Assembly (NCBI GenBank): GCA_965231765.1
Contig: OZ246887.1
Coordinates: forward strand, 310,001 to 374,000
DNA length: 64,000 nucleotides
Direction of reading: 5' to 3'
Source of the DNA: JAAXHF01 sp963665955
Lineage (GTDB): Bacteria; Desulfobacterota; Binatia; Bin18
A program made the translations under genes and the position numbers. The number at the start of each line of letters is the position of its first letter. The stretch's first letter is position 1. A model generated the notes under the pieces. That model was not told the origin of the DNA. It worked only from the letters and a program-made list of their open reading frames with translations, and searched no databases. Below are positions 48,107 to 57,747 of this stretch, in pieces.

Positions 48107-48275
48107 AACCCTCAGGAGAGTTACCGTACGGCAGGCCACCCGCATAATACTCTTTGAGCAAACACATATCGCTCTCGTTGAAGTTCAAGAAACCCTTTGT
48201 ATTTCGCTCTTTTTGCTCTTCTTCTTGCCAGGCTTTTTCAATCATTCTCCGGATTTCGCGATCGCGTGTGCTCAT
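48078..48275 (-). CDS. 65-residue hypothetical protein
   Basis: From the ATG at 48275 with AGGTGA just upstream, immediately after the aldo/keto reductase stop codon. The protein is charged and helical (RDREIRRMIEKAWQEEEQKE), then ends LLKEYYAGGLPYGNSPEGFN. No named family. Tight spacing with the genes upstream suggests the same transcript. Confidence 0.65.
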   Translation of the reverse strand: MSTRDREIRRMIEKAWQEEEQKERNTKGFLNFNESDMCLLKEYYAGGLPYGNSPEGFNRWLQERD

Positions 48276-48284
48276 AACACTCAC

Positions 48285-49319
48285 CTATTCTGTAGGGATC
48301 GGCGCAGTCGGGTCGATCAGTTCAGCATGTTTCAACTCTGCCCAAAAGTCAGCCGGAATCTTTTGCTCGAAATAACCGATATTGTCACGTAGTTCTTGAA
48401 CAGAACGTGCACCAGGAATAATCGAAGCGACAGCTGGATGGCCAAACGGGAACTGTAGCGCAGCGGCTTGAAGAGCTACCTGATGTCGAGCACACACCGC
48501 TTCAATTTTGCGGACACGGTCTAAGATGTCCGGCGGTGCGGCTTGGTAGTTGTAATACGCCCCTTCTACGGCTCCACTGGCCAAGATTCCTGAGTTGAAC
48601 GGCCCGCCAATAATGATGCTGATCTGCTTTTGTTCACACAACGGTAAAAATGATTTCAGTGACTTCTGTTCCAGCAGTGTATAACGTCCGGCTAACAGAA
48701 AGCAGTCAAAATCACCTGCCCGTGCAAAGTCCTCCAACATTTGCCACTGGTTCATACCAGCCCCAATCGCCTTGATCACGCCTTGGCTGCGCAAATCATC
48801 AAGAATCGGGTACGCCTCTGCCATGGCTTGGTCAAAGTGGCTGACCGCATACGGATCAAGCCCTTTGATGCTGCTGGCTTCATCGGGATCATGCATCAGG
48901 ACGATATCGATCCGATCCATGTCCAAGCGCTTGAGACTCTCTTCGAGTGAGCGTTTAATCGCGTCAGCCGAATAGTTCGCCACTCCTCGGTACGGTAGCG
49001 GTTTGTCAAAAATATCAATGTTTGCCTCTTCGCCCGGTGGCCGGGGCTCAAGCGCCCAACCAACTTTGCTGGAAATCACGACAGCACCGCGTGTGTAACG
49101 GGCGACGCCTTTCCCAAGTCGAATTTCGCTCAGGCCGCCGCCGTACAGCGGAGCAGTATCAAAGTAACGCACCCCAGCCTGATAGGCGGCGTCAATCGTA
49201 TCAAGCGCGGCTTGTTCTTCGACGGCGGTGTAGATATTGCCGAGTGCAGTTCCACCCAGTCCATACTGGGTGACGGACAGAGCAGTTTTACCGATTTGCT
49301 TGAGTTGGCGTGCTTTCAT
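48285..49319 (-). CDS. Aldo/keto reductase
   Basis: 344 residues, a TIM barrel: YGLGGTALGNIYTAVEEQAA, the catalytic Asp/Tyr in YFDTAPLYGGGLSE and Lys in VVISSKVG. LHD-type His in IVLMHDPDEASS and IGAGMNQWQ follow. The overall pattern is closest to D-threo-aldose / pyridoxal 4-dehydrogenase-type AKRs. It starts nine bases after the second acyl-CoA dehydrogenase gene ends, so the three form one operon. Confidence 0.92.
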   Translation of the reverse strand: MKARQLKQIGKTALSVTQYGLGGTALGNIYTAVEEQAALDTIDAAYQAGVRYFDTAPLYGGGLSEIRLGKGVARYTRGAVVISSKVGWALEPRPPGEEANIDIFDKPLPYRGVANYSADAIKRSLEESLKRLDMDRIDIVLMHDPDEASSIKGLDPYAVSHFDQAMAEAYPILDDLRSQGVIKAIGAGMNQWQMLEDFARAGDFDCFLLAGRYTLLEQKSLKSFLPLCEQKQISIIIGGPFNSGILASGAVEGAYYNYQAAPPDILDRVRKIEAVCARHQVALQAAALQFPFGHPAVASIIPGARSVQELRDNIGYFEQKIPADFWAELKHAELIDPTAPIPTE

Positions 49320-49328
49320 TGTTTTTCC

Positions 49329-50468
49329 TCATGCTTCCTCACACGCCGCAAAGCGCTCCAGATGATGCTCAGCATCGCCAAAAGTCTGGCTGATTGTCGT
49401 CAGTCGCCGGAAGGTATGGCTGACTTTCAGTTCTTCGGTCATGCCCATACCGCCGTACAGCTGGACGGCCTCTTGGCTGATATGCCGGCACGAGTCGGAA
49501 ATCTTGATCTTGGCGGCGGCAATCACGCGTTTGCGTTCGGCTGCGTCGGCGCTGTCGACCTTCACGCAGGCTAAACAGGCCATGGACTTGGCTTGTTCGT
49601 AGGTGATCATCATATCGACCATGCGATGCTGCAAGGCTTGGAATGAACCGATGGGTACGCCAAACTGTTTGCGAGTTTTGAGATAATCAAGCGTTGCATC
49701 GTTGGCAAACTTAATGGCACCCACCGTCTCTGCACACAGTAAGGCGATGGCATAATCAGTGACTTCTTCGATGAGCGCTAAGGCGTGACCTTCAGCGCCA
49801 ATCAGTGCATCAGCAGAGACAGCCGTGCTTGAGAATTTTACGTCAGCTGCGCGCAGGTTATCAATCGTTTTGTATGAGTTGAGGCTGACGCCAGGTGCGT
49901 TGCGATCAACCACGAACAGGCTGATGCCGGTTGGGTCGGTCTCATGACCCGCCGTCCGTGCTGAAACAATAATCTTGTCTGCGCATGGCGCATGAATCAC
50001 CACACATTTTTCGCCATCAAGGACATATCCATTACCAGACTTCTGTGCCTGGCAGCCGACATGATTCAGATCATACCGCGCGCCCCGCTCTGTTTGGGCA
50101 AAGGCGAGCTTACACTTGCCTTCGATCAGCGTCGGTAGGATTTCGTTCTTCTGCGCGTCTGTACCACCTCGGGCGATGAACTGCCCGCCCAGGCCAACGG
50201 TGGCCAGATACGGCTCAACAATCAGTCCTTCGCCGATCGCTTCCATGATCGGCATCAGGTCAACTGCGCCACCGTCAAAGCCACCGACCTCACTGGGAAA
50301 CGGCATACCCAGCAGGCCCATTTGAGCTAGGCTAGACCAGACCTGGTCGCTATACCCAACGTCGGATTCAATAATCGTTTGGCGGGCTTCGAAAGTATAT
50401 TCCTTGGCAATAAACTGTTGGACACTGTTTGCCAGCAGTTGTTGTTCTTCTGTGTAGTCAAAATTCAC
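49329..50468 (-). CDS. Acyl-CoA dehydrogenase (second of a pair)
   Basis: 379 residues from a GTG at 50468 with AGGAG upstream; frames extending further lack a ribosome site. Standard acyl-CoA dehydrogenase pattern: NFDYTEEQQLLANSVQQFIA, LGMPFPSEVGGFDG, FAQTERGARYDLNHV, and the C-terminal helices with QFGVPIGSFQALQHRMVDM and QLYGGMGMTEEL. It is FAD-dependent and oxidises acyl-CoA thioesters. Paired with the 392-residue enzyme upstream, the two are likely subunits of a heterotetramer, as in steroid or branched-chain degradation. Confidence 0.92.
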   Translation of the reverse strand: MNFDYTEEQQLLANSVQQFIAKEYTFEARQTIIESDVGYSDQVWSSLAQMGLLGMPFPSEVGGFDGGAVDLMPIMEAIGEGLIVEPYLATVGLGGQFIARGGTDAQKNEILPTLIEGKCKLAFAQTERGARYDLNHVGCQAQKSGNGYVLDGEKCVVIHAPCADKIIVSARTAGHETDPTGISLFVVDRNAPGVSLNSYKTIDNLRAADVKFSSTAVSADALIGAEGHALALIEEVTDYAIALLCAETVGAIKFANDATLDYLKTRKQFGVPIGSFQALQHRMVDMMITYEQAKSMACLACVKVDSADAAERKRVIAAAKIKISDSCRHISQEAVQLYGGMGMTEELKVSHTFRRLTTISQTFGDAEHHLERFAACEEA

Positions 50469-50490
50469 GTCATACTCTCCTGAGAAATTT

Positions 50491-51669
50491 CTACAAACCG
50501 AGGGACATTTTGGAAATGATGTTGCGCTGGATTTCGTTAGAACCCGCGTATATTGAAGTCTTGCGATAGTTGCAGTAGCGCGGTGAGATCCGCGCGGTAA
50601 TATTGTCAAAATCAGTCGCCTCAACTGGTCGAAACGGTTGGGCAAACGGGCCGACAGCATCCATCATGAGCTCAGTTAATGTCTGCTGAATCTCCGTGCC
50701 ACGAATCTTCAGTAACGAGACATCCGCGCCAGGGTCACGTCCGCCTCGCAACTGGTCGAGAAAACGTAGATTCGTAATTTCCAGGGCCATGAGTTCTACT
50801 TCGACTCGCGCCAGTCGGTCACTAAAACGTGGATCTTCAAGCAGCGGCTTCCCATTTTTCATTTGTTTGGCAGCGATATCTTTGAGGTGGGCAAGCTCTC
50901 GCTTTGAGGTACCGACACTCCCCGTGTTGAGGCGTTCGTGACCAAGCAAATATTTTGCGACTGTCCAGCCATCACCTTCTTTATGGACCAGATTTTCGGC
51001 GGGTACGCGCACATCGTCGAAGAAGACTTCATTCACTTCATGACTCCCGTCCATCAGGATCAGCGGCCGAACGGTGATACCGGGAGTCTTCATGTCGATG
51101 AGCAGGAACGAGATGCCGTGCTGTTTCCGCTCGGTATTGAAGTCCGTCCGGACGAGACAGAAGATCCAGTCGGCATGCTGGGCCAGGGTCGTCCAGATCT
51201 TTTGCCCATTGATGATATACTCATCACCTTGACGGACGGCACTGGTCTTGAGCGAGGCTAGGTCAGAGCCCGACTCAGGTTCGGAGTAGCCCTGGCACCA
51301 GAAATCATCGCCATTATAGATACGTGGCAGATACTTCTTCTTTTGTTCGTCACTCCCAAACCGAAAGAGTACCGGCGCGCACATCGACAGCCCAAACGGC
51401 ATACGGCCAGGGCAGCCAGCTGCGCCCGTTTCTTCTTCAAAGATATAGCGCTGGACAATCGTCCAATCTTTACCGCCCCACTCTTCTGGCCACTCTGGCG
51501 CAACCCAGCCTTTTTGGGCCAGCATTTTATGCCAGCGCATATAGTCGTCTTTCTTCAACTCTTGATAGTTGACAACTTTGTCGCGGATGTCGCTTGGCAG
51601 ATTCGCATCGAGCCACGAGCGGACTTCGTCACGAAAGGCAGTCTCTTCAGGTGAATAATTGAGGTCCAT
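50491..51669 (-). CDS. Acyl-CoA dehydrogenase (first of a pair)
   Basis: 392 residues from the ATG at 51669 with GGAGG upstream. It begins MDLNYSPEETAFRDEVRSWL and has GWVAPEWPEEWGGKDW, CQGYSEPESGSDLASLKTSA (substrate/FAD part), and C-terminal RYCNYRKTSIYAGSNEIQRN. This subfamily (FadE-like, GSNEIQRNIISK ending) usually forms a complex with a smaller partner, here the gene 22 bases downstream. Confidence 0.93.
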   Translation of the reverse strand: MDLNYSPEETAFRDEVRSWLDANLPSDIRDKVVNYQELKKDDYMRWHKMLAQKGWVAPEWPEEWGGKDWTIVQRYIFEEETGAAGCPGRMPFGLSMCAPVLFRFGSDEQKKKYLPRIYNGDDFWCQGYSEPESGSDLASLKTSAVRQGDEYIINGQKIWTTLAQHADWIFCLVRTDFNTERKQHGISFLLIDMKTPGITVRPLILMDGSHEVNEVFFDDVRVPAENLVHKEGDGWTVAKYLLGHERLNTGSVGTSKRELAHLKDIAAKQMKNGKPLLEDPRFSDRLARVEVELMALEITNLRFLDQLRGGRDPGADVSLLKIRGTEIQQTLTELMMDAVGPFAQPFRPVEATDFDNITARISPRYCNYRKTSIYAGSNEIQRNIISKMSLGL

Positions 51670-51697
51670 TATGTACTCCTCCAATAGAACGCTAATG

Positions 51698-51946
51698 TCA
51701 TTCAGGCTTAAAAAGAATCCACCAGCCGCCATTTCCCTCAGATCCGCCAAGACTTCGAGAGCAAGGTCCGACGTCCTGCATAATAGTCGCCGCGGCATGG
51801 CTGTGAGGAGACGCAGGGCGTGGTGTTGTCAGCAATTCCCCGTCAATAATCTCGGCAATAAACCGATCCGGGACTCGCAACAGGTCTTCATATGTCGCGC
51901 AGCGTTGGGCTGTGTTCATACCGCCGAATCTAGCATAGTCAGGCAA
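51698..51946 (-). pseudogene. Truncated Uma2-family (DUF820) endonuclease-like fragment
   Basis: 82 residues matching only the N-terminal part of Uma2 proteins: TYEDLLRVPDRFIAEIIDGE, LLTTPRPASPHSHAA, and near the end GGWWILFKPE. The frame ends right after this by TGA, and the acyl-CoA dehydrogenase gene starts 29 bases further on. The nuclease catalytic part is missing, so it is a remnant. Confidence 0.65.
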
Positions 51947-52013
51947 AGAGAAACAGCGTGAGGGAACCGGACACCCTCAGCAATAACGTAGGAAGGATTT
52001 CCGCCCGGCTGAT

Positions 52014-53153
52014 CTAATACAGCTCATACTTTGCCAAGCGTCCGTCTAGTCCTCCATTGACGAGCGGTTTTTTCCACGTGGGTTTGAGGCCAATATTCTT
52101 CAGGTACTGACGTTCTCCACAATAAATAAAAGCGGTAGAGCCTTGGCAGCGTTGTTTCAGGAAATCGCCCAGGCGTGTATAGAAGTCACTCAGATTGGCT
52201 TTTTTGTTGAGTCTCACCCCGTAGGGCGGATTACACACAATCACCCCGCCTTGTATCCGCTCGATCTGAAAGGCATCCCGTTTTTGGATGCTGATGGTGT
52301 CCCCCGTCTCTAACACAGCGCAGTTCTGGGCTGTTGCCTGAACGGCTTCGCGATCGATATCACTGCCGAAGATGAGCCCCTGAGGAAGCGCGCGCATCCC
52401 TTCCTGCCCTTCACGCTGTACATGTTCCCACAGCGCAGGGTTGAAATCAGGCAAACGTTGAAAACCAAACTTGCTGCGGAACCGGGCTGCTGGCGTATGC
52501 GAGGCGCGCATATACGCCTCGCACAGCAGCGTCCCTGAGCCACAGAACGGATCGTATAACGGGCGCTTGCCATCCCATTCAGCATGGTGAATAATAGCGG
52601 CGGCTAAGATCTCGGCCATAGGTGCCTGGACACTTTTCCGACGGTAGCCACGTCGATGCAGAGAGCCTCCAGATGTATCCAGGCTAATCGTAGCCTCATT
52701 ATTGTGGATGTACAGGTTGATCCAGACATCGGGATCTCTCGTGTCTATGGATGGACGCACTCCAGTCGCAGCCCGGAAGGAGTCAACCACCGCGTCTTTC
52801 AGACGCAGGGCGGCGAACTGTGAGTGTCGAATCGCACTGTTGGCCACGGTTGCAAAAACGGCAAAGGTTTGTGACGGATCAAGAAACTCTTGCCAGTCGA
52901 TCTCTGCCGCCTTTCTGTACAGATACCGATCCGAGTGACAGGCAAATGACGTGAGGGGAGCGAGTATGCGGTTAATAAATCGCGTGTGAAAGTTGACAGC
53001 GTACAGAACTTGAGGGGACGCATTGAAATAGATCCCCCGGTACGCCGGACTGGTCTCTTGGGCTCCGAGCGTTTGGAGTTCCTGTTCTGCAATGTCTTTG
53101 ATGTCGTCCGCTACTTGAGCAAAGTAGCGCTGTGTTTCTTGGTAGCGGTACAT
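52014..53153 (-). CDS. RlmL-like rRNA methyltransferase with THUMP domain
   Basis: 379 residues. The N-terminal part is a THUMP RNA-binding region (FAQVADDIKDIAEQELQTLG and IYFNASPQVLYAVNFHTR). The methyltransferase has LYDPFCGSGTLLCEAYMRA and the catalytic VIVCNPPYGVRL. It likely forms m2G in 23S rRNA as RlmL's N-terminal half does. No strong ribosome site precedes the ATG. Confidence 0.92.
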   Translation of the reverse strand: MYRYQETQRYFAQVADDIKDIAEQELQTLGAQETSPAYRGIYFNASPQVLYAVNFHTRFINRILAPLTSFACHSDRYLYRKAAEIDWQEFLDPSQTFAVFATVANSAIRHSQFAALRLKDAVVDSFRAATGVRPSIDTRDPDVWINLYIHNNEATISLDTSGGSLHRRGYRRKSVQAPMAEILAAAIIHHAEWDGKRPLYDPFCGSGTLLCEAYMRASHTPAARFRSKFGFQRLPDFNPALWEHVQREGQEGMRALPQGLIFGSDIDREAVQATAQNCAVLETGDTISIQKRDAFQIERIQGGVIVCNPPYGVRLNKKANLSDFYTRLGDFLKQRCQGSTAFIYCGERQYLKNIGLKPTWKKPLVNGGLDGRLAKYELY

Positions 53154-53398
53154 AATCGATCAGCCGTCCTCCGCCAACTGTTCCAGGGGCGCTTTCACGT
53201 CCTTGAGGCCAATCGAGTTTGGCAAGAAAGCAGAGAGCGAAAGCCACGCTAGGCGGATGAGAGAAATCTTGGGCAAGACTGACTGCGTTGCACATTTCAT
53301 GATACTGGCGCAAGAGGACTGCCGGGGGGGGTGATCGGACTTGGAGCGGTTCAGCACTTCGAGTACCGCTCCAGTCGATGAGTGGCCACCAGAATCAA

Positions 53399-54298
53399 TT
53401 ATGCCACAGCCCATTTCTCGCGTAAAAACTCGCCAACCCGTACGATGCCATCCCGCCCTTCGGGCAGCATCGGATGGAAGGCGTGCCAGACATGAATCAT
53501 ATCTTCCCAGATCTCCAAGGTACTATCCACTCCGTCAGCTTTGGCTTTGGCGTCGAGTTTAATCGAATCGTCGAGCAAGACTTCATCACCGCCGACATGA
53601 ATCAGCAGTGGTGGGAGCGAACGCAGGTCTGCAAAATTGGGCGAGGCATATGGGCCTGTGGCGTCTTTGCCTCCGAGATACAGTCCAGCGGTTTTAGCGA
53701 TACCTGTTTGCGCGATCATTGGATCAGCTTCTGCCCGTGTTTGATACGATTCGTTTGAACATGTTAGGTCGGACCAGGGACTGATGCAAACCGCGGCGGC
53801 GGGCATGGCAATGCCTTGATCACGAGCGGAGACCAAGGTCGCCGCGGCAAGCCCACCACCGGCTGAGTCACCAGCAATCCCCAGATTTTTCGGTGCAAAG
53901 CCTTGATCTAACAGCCACTGCAATGCGGCCACGCCATCTTCAACTGCGGCTGGGAATGGCTCTTCGGGTCCCATACGGTAGTCAAGCATGAGGACAGCGG
54001 CTTGGGAGGCACGCGAGACTTCTCCACCAAGTGAACGGTGCGTATTGGGCGAGCCCATGACATAGCCACCACCGTGGAGATATAAGATAGCCCGCTCAGC
54101 CAGCGCTCCAGGAGCCCGGAGCCACTCGGCCGGGCGGCCGGCGACGCTCACCGTTTCAACGCCAATATCCTCCGCAACCTTAAAGGCAACTTTTTCCATA
54201 CCTTTGCGGCTCTGCTCTAGGGTCACGGGAGCGCCAGATGAGCCAGCACCTTTTTCTCGTAGAATACGTTTCAGTTTCATGATCTCTGGTCCGGCCAT
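53399..54298 (-). CDS. Alpha/beta hydrolase, hormone-sensitive-lipase type
   Basis: 299 residues. The HGGG oxyanion motif lies in AILYLHGGGYVMGSPNTHRS, the nucleophile in IAGDSAGGGLAAAT, then an Asp in VGGDEVLLDDS and a His in WEDMIHVWHAF. These enzymes hydrolyse short-chain esters. AGGAGGG precedes the ATG. Confidence 0.93.
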   Translation of the reverse strand: MAGPEIMKLKRILREKGAGSSGAPVTLEQSRKGMEKVAFKVAEDIGVETVSVAGRPAEWLRAPGALAERAILYLHGGGYVMGSPNTHRSLGGEVSRASQAAVLMLDYRMGPEEPFPAAVEDGVAALQWLLDQGFAPKNLGIAGDSAGGGLAAATLVSARDQGIAMPAAAVCISPWSDLTCSNESYQTRAEADPMIAQTGIAKTAGLYLGGKDATGPYASPNFADLRSLPPLLIHVGGDEVLLDDSIKLDAKAKADGVDSTLEIWEDMIHVWHAFHPMLPEGRDGIVRVGEFLREKWAVA

Positions 54299-54383
54299 AA
54301 GTACGTCCCTCCTTTGTTAGCGATCATGTTGATTGTCATACTATGTTCTGAGTAGATCGGGAACCTCTAAAAATCCGCGAAAA

Positions 54384-56252
54384 TCAGACTGACGCCTCTA
54401 TTCCTTCGTCCAGCGGCGTTCCAGCCCAGTCCTTGCCAATCGCTGTCTCAACGTCGATTGGCACTGCGTCGGCCACAATCTCTTGCATGGCTCGCGTCAT
54501 ATGGTGTTGCAACCAGGCAGCCGCCTGATTGGCATCTGCGAGCGGGGCCTCTACCACAATTTCGTCATGCACGCAGGCTACAGGAAAGGCACCCGGTGCT
54601 TCGTGTCGATGTTCAAAGAGTCGGGCCAAGGCGAGTTTGAGGCCGTCGCCTCCAGTGCCTTGGACGGGGATATTGAGCAGGACATTAAAATGGCGAACGC
54701 CGAGAAACCGTCTGCCAGTCAGCGTACGAGTTTCAATGCTGTGCTCCGTGCGTCGGGCATGTTCGACCTGGTGTTTGGCCTGTTGGTGCCAGCGATGCAG
54801 GCCCTGATAGGTCTGAAAGAATGCACCATGATAACGGGCAGCTTCGCCATCTGTCATGCCAACGCCATATTTGGCTTCTGCATCAAGCTTCAGCCCCTGG
54901 ATACCCATACCGTACAAGAGGCCAAAATTCAGACTTTTGGCGAGTTGGCGGTGCTGTTTTTGGACCTGCTCAAGCGGCAGTTGAAGAATCCGAGAAGCAG
55001 TCAACGCATGCAGATCAGTATGGTCACGGAAGGCTTGCAGCATCGTCGTATCATTGGCCAAGGCAGCGGCAATACGCAGCTCCACTTGTGAATAGTCAGC
55101 TTTGATCAGCGCCGCCCCCTCAGCTGCTCGGAAGCACGCCCGAAAGGCACGCCCTTTTGGAATCTGCTGAATATTTGGTCCGCCGCAGCTCATCCGTCCT
55201 GTCGCAGCGCCGTTTTGAAAATAGATGGGATACACCCGGCCCGTCTCAGCATCGCAGTAGGAATCGATAACCGCTCTCCCGTAAGTGCTGACCCGTTTGG
55301 CGCTCTCCTTGTAGGCGACTAATAGACGCGCAACTGGATGGTCAATCTTTTTCAGGGTATTGGACCTGGCATTTGGGAGCGTAATTCCAAATGAATGAAA
55401 CAGTGTCTTGACTTGTTGATGTGACAACCAGTTCATGCCAAAGTCTTGGCCAATGACAGCGGCGTCCAATTGTGAGCGCAAGTCTTCCAAACGCGCCTCG
55501 TCTTCTAGAGTCCGGACCAGCCAGCCTTCCGCATCAAAAGCTATTCCAGACAGTTCAATCCAGGCCAGCGCATTAATACACCGAAACTCAATATCCGCCG
55601 CCCGTTCTAAACCTGCTTCGTGTAACGCAGCTTGAAAGCGTTCGTATAGCGACCATAAGACAGCCGCGTCACGGGCAGCATAGCTCAACTGCTCACCGGA
55701 CAGTTCACCTGTCCAGTCGCTTTTGCGCACGTCTTTAGGCAGACTCACACCGAGTTCTCGCCCAACGACATGCTCCAGGCTATGCCCTGTTCGGAGTCCC
55801 GCCGTCAGCAGCTGGCTGGCGAGCATAGTGTCAAAGATGCGAGGTGGCCACGGCAGGCCAGCACAGACCAAGAATTTCACATCAAACTTGGCATTATGGA
55901 AAATCCACAGCCGATCAGTGTCGAAGAGCGGAGCTAAGGTTTCAAGCGGAATACAGTCTGGGTCAAACATATACGTATGGCCGGGGGTCGCTATTTGGAC
56001 CAGTCGAATCACCCCTTTTCGGGGATCGAGACTTGTTGTTTCTGTATCGCAGGCCAGGACAGGCGCGGCGAGAAGAATAGGGAGAACTGCAACACACTGG
56101 CTGAGGGTTGTGACAAGGGTGTAGGGCGGCGTAGGAAAGCCAGGATAGGCAGGATAGGTCTGTTGGGCCGCCTCTCCGTCGGCACCTTGCGCCAGATCGG
56201 CAAATTCCTCGGGAAAGAGGAGTCCTTGCTGCAGAAAAGAGTCTGCTGTCAT
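54384..56252 (-). CDS. Pol I-like DNA polymerase with 3'-5' exonuclease, no 5' nuclease
   Basis: 622 residues from the ATG at 56252; the frame extends to 56372 without a family match. A DnaQ/Rrp6-like exonuclease is first (LACDTETTSLDPRKGVIRLV, IFHNAKFDVKFLV, YAARDAAVLWSLYERF). The family A polymerase follows: motif A ADYSQVELRIAAAL, motif B RQLAKSLNFGLLYGMG and motif C CVHDEIVVEAP. All three catalytic motifs and the exonuclease Asp/Glu residues are visible. The 5'-3' exonuclease of standard PolA is absent. This reduced form is found in some bacteria beside a normal PolA and in phages; it may serve repair. Confidence 0.93.
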   Translation of the reverse strand: MTADSFLQQGLLFPEEFADLAQGADGEAAQQTYPAYPGFPTPPYTLVTTLSQCVAVLPILLAAPVLACDTETTSLDPRKGVIRLVQIATPGHTYMFDPDCIPLETLAPLFDTDRLWIFHNAKFDVKFLVCAGLPWPPRIFDTMLASQLLTAGLRTGHSLEHVVGRELGVSLPKDVRKSDWTGELSGEQLSYAARDAAVLWSLYERFQAALHEAGLERAADIEFRCINALAWIELSGIAFDAEGWLVRTLEDEARLEDLRSQLDAAVIGQDFGMNWLSHQQVKTLFHSFGITLPNARSNTLKKIDHPVARLLVAYKESAKRVSTYGRAVIDSYCDAETGRVYPIYFQNGAATGRMSCGGPNIQQIPKGRAFRACFRAAEGAALIKADYSQVELRIAAALANDTTMLQAFRDHTDLHALTASRILQLPLEQVQKQHRQLAKSLNFGLLYGMGIQGLKLDAEAKYGVGMTDGEAARYHGAFFQTYQGLHRWHQQAKHQVEHARRTEHSIETRTLTGRRFLGVRHFNVLLNIPVQGTGGDGLKLALARLFEHRHEAPGAFPVACVHDEIVVEAPLADANQAAAWLQHHMTRAMQEIVADAVPIDVETAIGKDWAGTPLDEGIEASV

Positions 56253-56337
56253 CAGATGCGGCTTTGTCTCCCCTCTCTCCGCCGAACCGGAGAGAGAATG
56301 GTAGAGTACGCTCTTTGAAAAGAGCACGTCGTGGTAT

Positions 56338-57177
56338 TTATGCTGTCGAGACTTCACCCCGGAGGCTATCACGTTCTCCCTGAAAAAAAGCGGTCAGACA
56401 TTCAAAGGCACGTGGATCTTGGAGAAAATACAAATGCCCACCTTCGAACAGTTCCATCTGAGCGGAGGCAATCTGTTGCAGCATAGCCCGCTTATTGCGT
56501 GGCTCAGCGATGCCATCATAGCGCCCGCCAGCGATAAAGACAGGCATGCTCAGGGTAGACAAACGATCGTAGGTATCGTGCCATTTGCGCGCCTCAACTT
56601 GGCGGCGAGCGCCCATGGCATGTCCTGGCTCATCAGCGCCGAGTTTCAGCCCAGCCAAGGTTTCCGCAACGATAGCTTGAAATTCCCCGGGATTAGCCGC
56701 TTGCCAGGCTGCATCACGGCGTAGGTCGCTGAGTTCAATCACCCGACGGGTCCAGTCTTCCAAAGATAAATTGGCCAGTTCATGTAACGGGTAAGATGCC
56801 CCACCTGCCCCGCCACTGCTGGTACACGACAAGATCAAACGCTCGACACGCTGCGGATACCGAATCGCAAACTCTTGGCCGACCATGCCCCCAAAAGAAA
56901 CACCAATCACCTGACACGCGTCCCAACCGACTGCTTCAAGCAGAGCATTTGCATCGTCGGCATAGTCGGCCATAGTGTACGCTACGTCGGGTTTGTCTGT
57001 CCGTCCCAGACCACGCTGATCGTAGGCCAAGACCTCAAAATGTTGGGCGAGCGGGAAGTCAAACGCGTTGGGCGAGCGGCGTAAGTCTCCCCCGGTGCCG
57101 TTGATGAACAATACGCGTGGCCCCGCGCCACGGATCTCGTAATACATCTGCAAATCACGGACTGGAATGAATGGCAT
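56338..57177 (-). CDS. Alpha/beta hydrolase
   Basis: 279 residues from the ATG at 57177 with AGGAGGGAC upstream. The order of motifs is typical: INGTGGDLRRSP (oxyanion), YDQRGLGRTDKPD, VIGVSFGGMVGQEFAIRYPQ (nucleophile Ser), then IAGGRYDGIAEP (Asp) and ELFEGGHLYFLQDP (His). The family covers 3-oxoadipate enol-lactonases and related carboxylesterases; the exact substrate is unknown. Confidence 0.92.
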   Translation of the reverse strand: MPFIPVRDLQMYYEIRGAGPRVLFINGTGGDLRRSPNAFDFPLAQHFEVLAYDQRGLGRTDKPDVAYTMADYADDANALLEAVGWDACQVIGVSFGGMVGQEFAIRYPQRVERLILSCTSSGGAGGASYPLHELANLSLEDWTRRVIELSDLRRDAAWQAANPGEFQAIVAETLAGLKLGADEPGHAMGARRQVEARKWHDTYDRLSTLSMPVFIAGGRYDGIAEPRNKRAMLQQIASAQMELFEGGHLYFLQDPRAFECLTAFFQGERDSLRGEVSTA

Positions 57178-57294
57178 GGCTTGTCCCTCCTGTGTGTGTA
57201 CTACCATGGCCGTGTTCTTTCCCTCAAGCGGTCTCGAAAAGCCTTTGCAGTCTCACGGCCCAACTGCTAAGGAAGGGGAAAGGAGGGGTTGTTC

Positions 57295-57747
57295 ATGCTG
57301 CGTCCTAAAAAAGTCGGCCATGTGGTGTTAAAAGCGCGCGATCTGGAGATCCTCGAAGAGTTCTATACCCAAGTCTTGGGCTTCGAGGTCGTCACCCGGC
57401 TCAAACGACCCAAAGGGGTATTCTTCAGCCTGGGCGAGCAGCACCACGATTTAGCGGTGTTAGAAGTCCCGCCCGAGGCCACACCGGTGCACGACGACCA
57501 GGTCGGCCTGCACCACGTCGCCCTCCAGGTCGAAGACTTTGACGCGCTCAAAGCCTTTTATCACAACCTGAAACAGCGTCAGGCCGAGATAACCGGCACC
57601 ATCGACCACGGCATCACCAAGAGTGTGTATTTTCGTGATCCGGAGGGCAATCAGTTTGAGCTGTACTGTGACGAGGGTGAGGATGGGCTGGAGCGTCTCA
57701 AACGGGGCGAGGCAGACGCGTTTACGCCGCTCGACCTGGAAGCCTAA
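57295..57747 (+). CDS. VOC/glyoxalase-family dioxygenase-like protein
   Basis: 150 residues from the ATG at 57295, eight bases after AGGAGG. One pair of betaalphabetabetabeta modules with the metal-binding pattern: KVGHVVLKARDLEILEEFYT (His), LHHVALQVEDFDALKAFY (His) and KSVYFRDPEGNQFELYCD (Glu). This is the catechol-dioxygenase-like VOC class. It overlaps the convergent macro-domain gene by four bases. Confidence 0.92.
   Translation: MLRPKKVGHVVLKARDLEILEEFYTQVLGFEVVTRLKRPKGVFFSLGEQHHDLAVLEVPPEATPVHDDQVGLHHVALQVEDFDALKAFYHNLKQRQAEITGTIDHGITKSVYFRDPEGNQFELYCDEGEDGLERLKRGEADAFTPLDLEA

Noticed and set aside
53154..53398. Short frames in the gap between the RlmL-like gene and the hydrolase gene
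   Set aside because: No ribosome site, no motif and no consistent composition.
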